Shown here piece after piece: positions 63,582 through 64,000 of a stretch of DNA of 64,000 nucleotides. The notes beneath the pieces were generated by a model. It was not told the origin of the DNA. It was given only the letters and a program-made list of their open reading frames with translations, and did no database searches. Position numbers and translations under genes: made by a program. The stretch comes from Thermoplasmatales archaeon. GTDB taxonomy: Archaea; Thermoplasmatota; Thermoplasmata; Thermoplasmatales; Thermoplasmataceae. Numbering within the stretch: position 1 is the stretch's first letter; each line of letters begins with the position of its first letter. The stretch is from positions 853,966-917,965 of the forward strand of contig CP060531.1 of NCBI GenBank assembly GCA_016806715.1. Direction: 5' to 3'.

Positions 63582-64000
63582 ATGAAAGATACCGAGGTAG
63601 TGGTTAGAGTCGCGGGCGCTGCAGGCGACGGTGTCCAGTCTGCCGGGCTCATAATCGCAAAAGCGTTTTCAAGAAGTGGATTGTACGTTAACACATACAA
63701 TTACTATCAGAGTTTGATAAGAGGGGGTCAGAGCTGGTATCAGATAAGAGCTGCACATGAGAAGGTAAGGAGCCAGGGCGACGGGCTGGATGTCCTCATT
63801 GCACTGAACAAGGATGGATTGACAAGACATACAAACCCCATGATCAACGAGGGTGGAGCATCTCCTCTCGAGGGTGTTGCAATATTTGACAAGGAAATAA
63901 CAGGGTACGAGAAGGGAAAAGCAACGTACTGTGAGATGCCGCTCGGAGAAATAGCCGCGAAGTACGGAAAGAACGCGCTGATGAAAAATACCGTTGCAAT
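63582..64000 (+). CDS. korA: 2-oxoacid:ferredoxin oxidoreductase alpha (gamma-domain), partial
   Basis: The N-terminal 139 residues are visible; the gene runs off the window. VVRVAGAAGDGVQSAGLIIA and NYYQSLIRGGQSWYQIR are the gamma/alpha domain of 2-oxoacid:ferredoxin oxidoreductases, which decarboxylate 2-oxoacids to acyl-CoA and reduce ferredoxin. The exact substrate (2-oxoglutarate, pyruvate or branched) is not clear, so the symbol is a guess. Confidence 0.8.
   Translation, partial: MKDTEVVVRVAGAAGDGVQSAGLIIAKAFSRSGLYVNTYNYYQSLIRGGQSWYQIRAAHEKVRSQGDGLDVLIALNKDGLTRHTNPMINEGGASPLEGVAIFDKEITGYEKGKATYCEMPLGEIAAKYGKNALMKNTVA

Overview
The window looks like the chromosome of a heterotrophic archaeon of the Thermoplasmata, probably Thermoplasmatales. 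Archaeal markers are an RfcS clamp-loader subunit, Dph2, an archaeal HMG-CoA synthase/thiolase/DUF35 trio, a FlaK-type prepilin peptidase, PIN-domain toxin pairs, and TATA boxes 20-35 nt upstream of start codons (many transcripts probably leaderless). This assignment is inference from gene content; I could not run a search.

Region 1 (1-24.9 kb) is mostly core metabolism. It holds lipA, an aminotransferase, an SSS symporter with its DUF3311 partner, two secreted proteins and a respiratory beta-oxidation set: EtfAB, a membrane Fe-S ETF:quinone oxidoreductase, a thiolase and two acyl-CoA dehydrogenases, one without the usual catalytic glutamate. A PHS-type transporter, a thioredoxin reductase lacking NADPH motifs, an MBL hydrolase and AlaX follow. 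Next come the HMG-CoA synthase operon, purN, rfcS and tRNA-Ala(CGC).

Region 2 (24.9-45.1 kb) is an accessory island starting at the 3' end of tRNA-Ala. It has an IS607 element, an IS630 element inserted in a beta-propeller gene, four vapBC/relBE pairs plus one vapBC broken by an amber codon (relBE is itself frameshifted), an ATPase of the PF01637/DUF234 type, PadR/ChrB, a Fic protein, a dead tyrosine integrase and a mercury-resistance operon. A degenerate direct repeat, whose 3' half matches the tRNA-Ala 3' end, recurs between gene blocks. I read these as att-like scars that divide the island into toxin-antitoxin and other cassettes; this is the most interesting structure in the window.

Region 3 (45.1-64 kb) returns to core genes: an SDR/DHA2 efflux pair, the complete sdhABCD operon, a frameshifted parvulin, MFS and TauE transporters, GDPD, a methyltransferase, a YycJ-like hydrolase, a beta-hydroxyacid dehydrogenase, prepilin peptidase, hutI, dph2, a MiaB-like methylthiotransferase, an aspartase/fumarase and a DsrE-like protein. 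The window ends inside a 2-oxoacid:ferredoxin oxidoreductase gene. Many frameshifts and in-frame stops lie in or near homopolymers, so some could be assembly errors; those inside the island mostly look like true decay.
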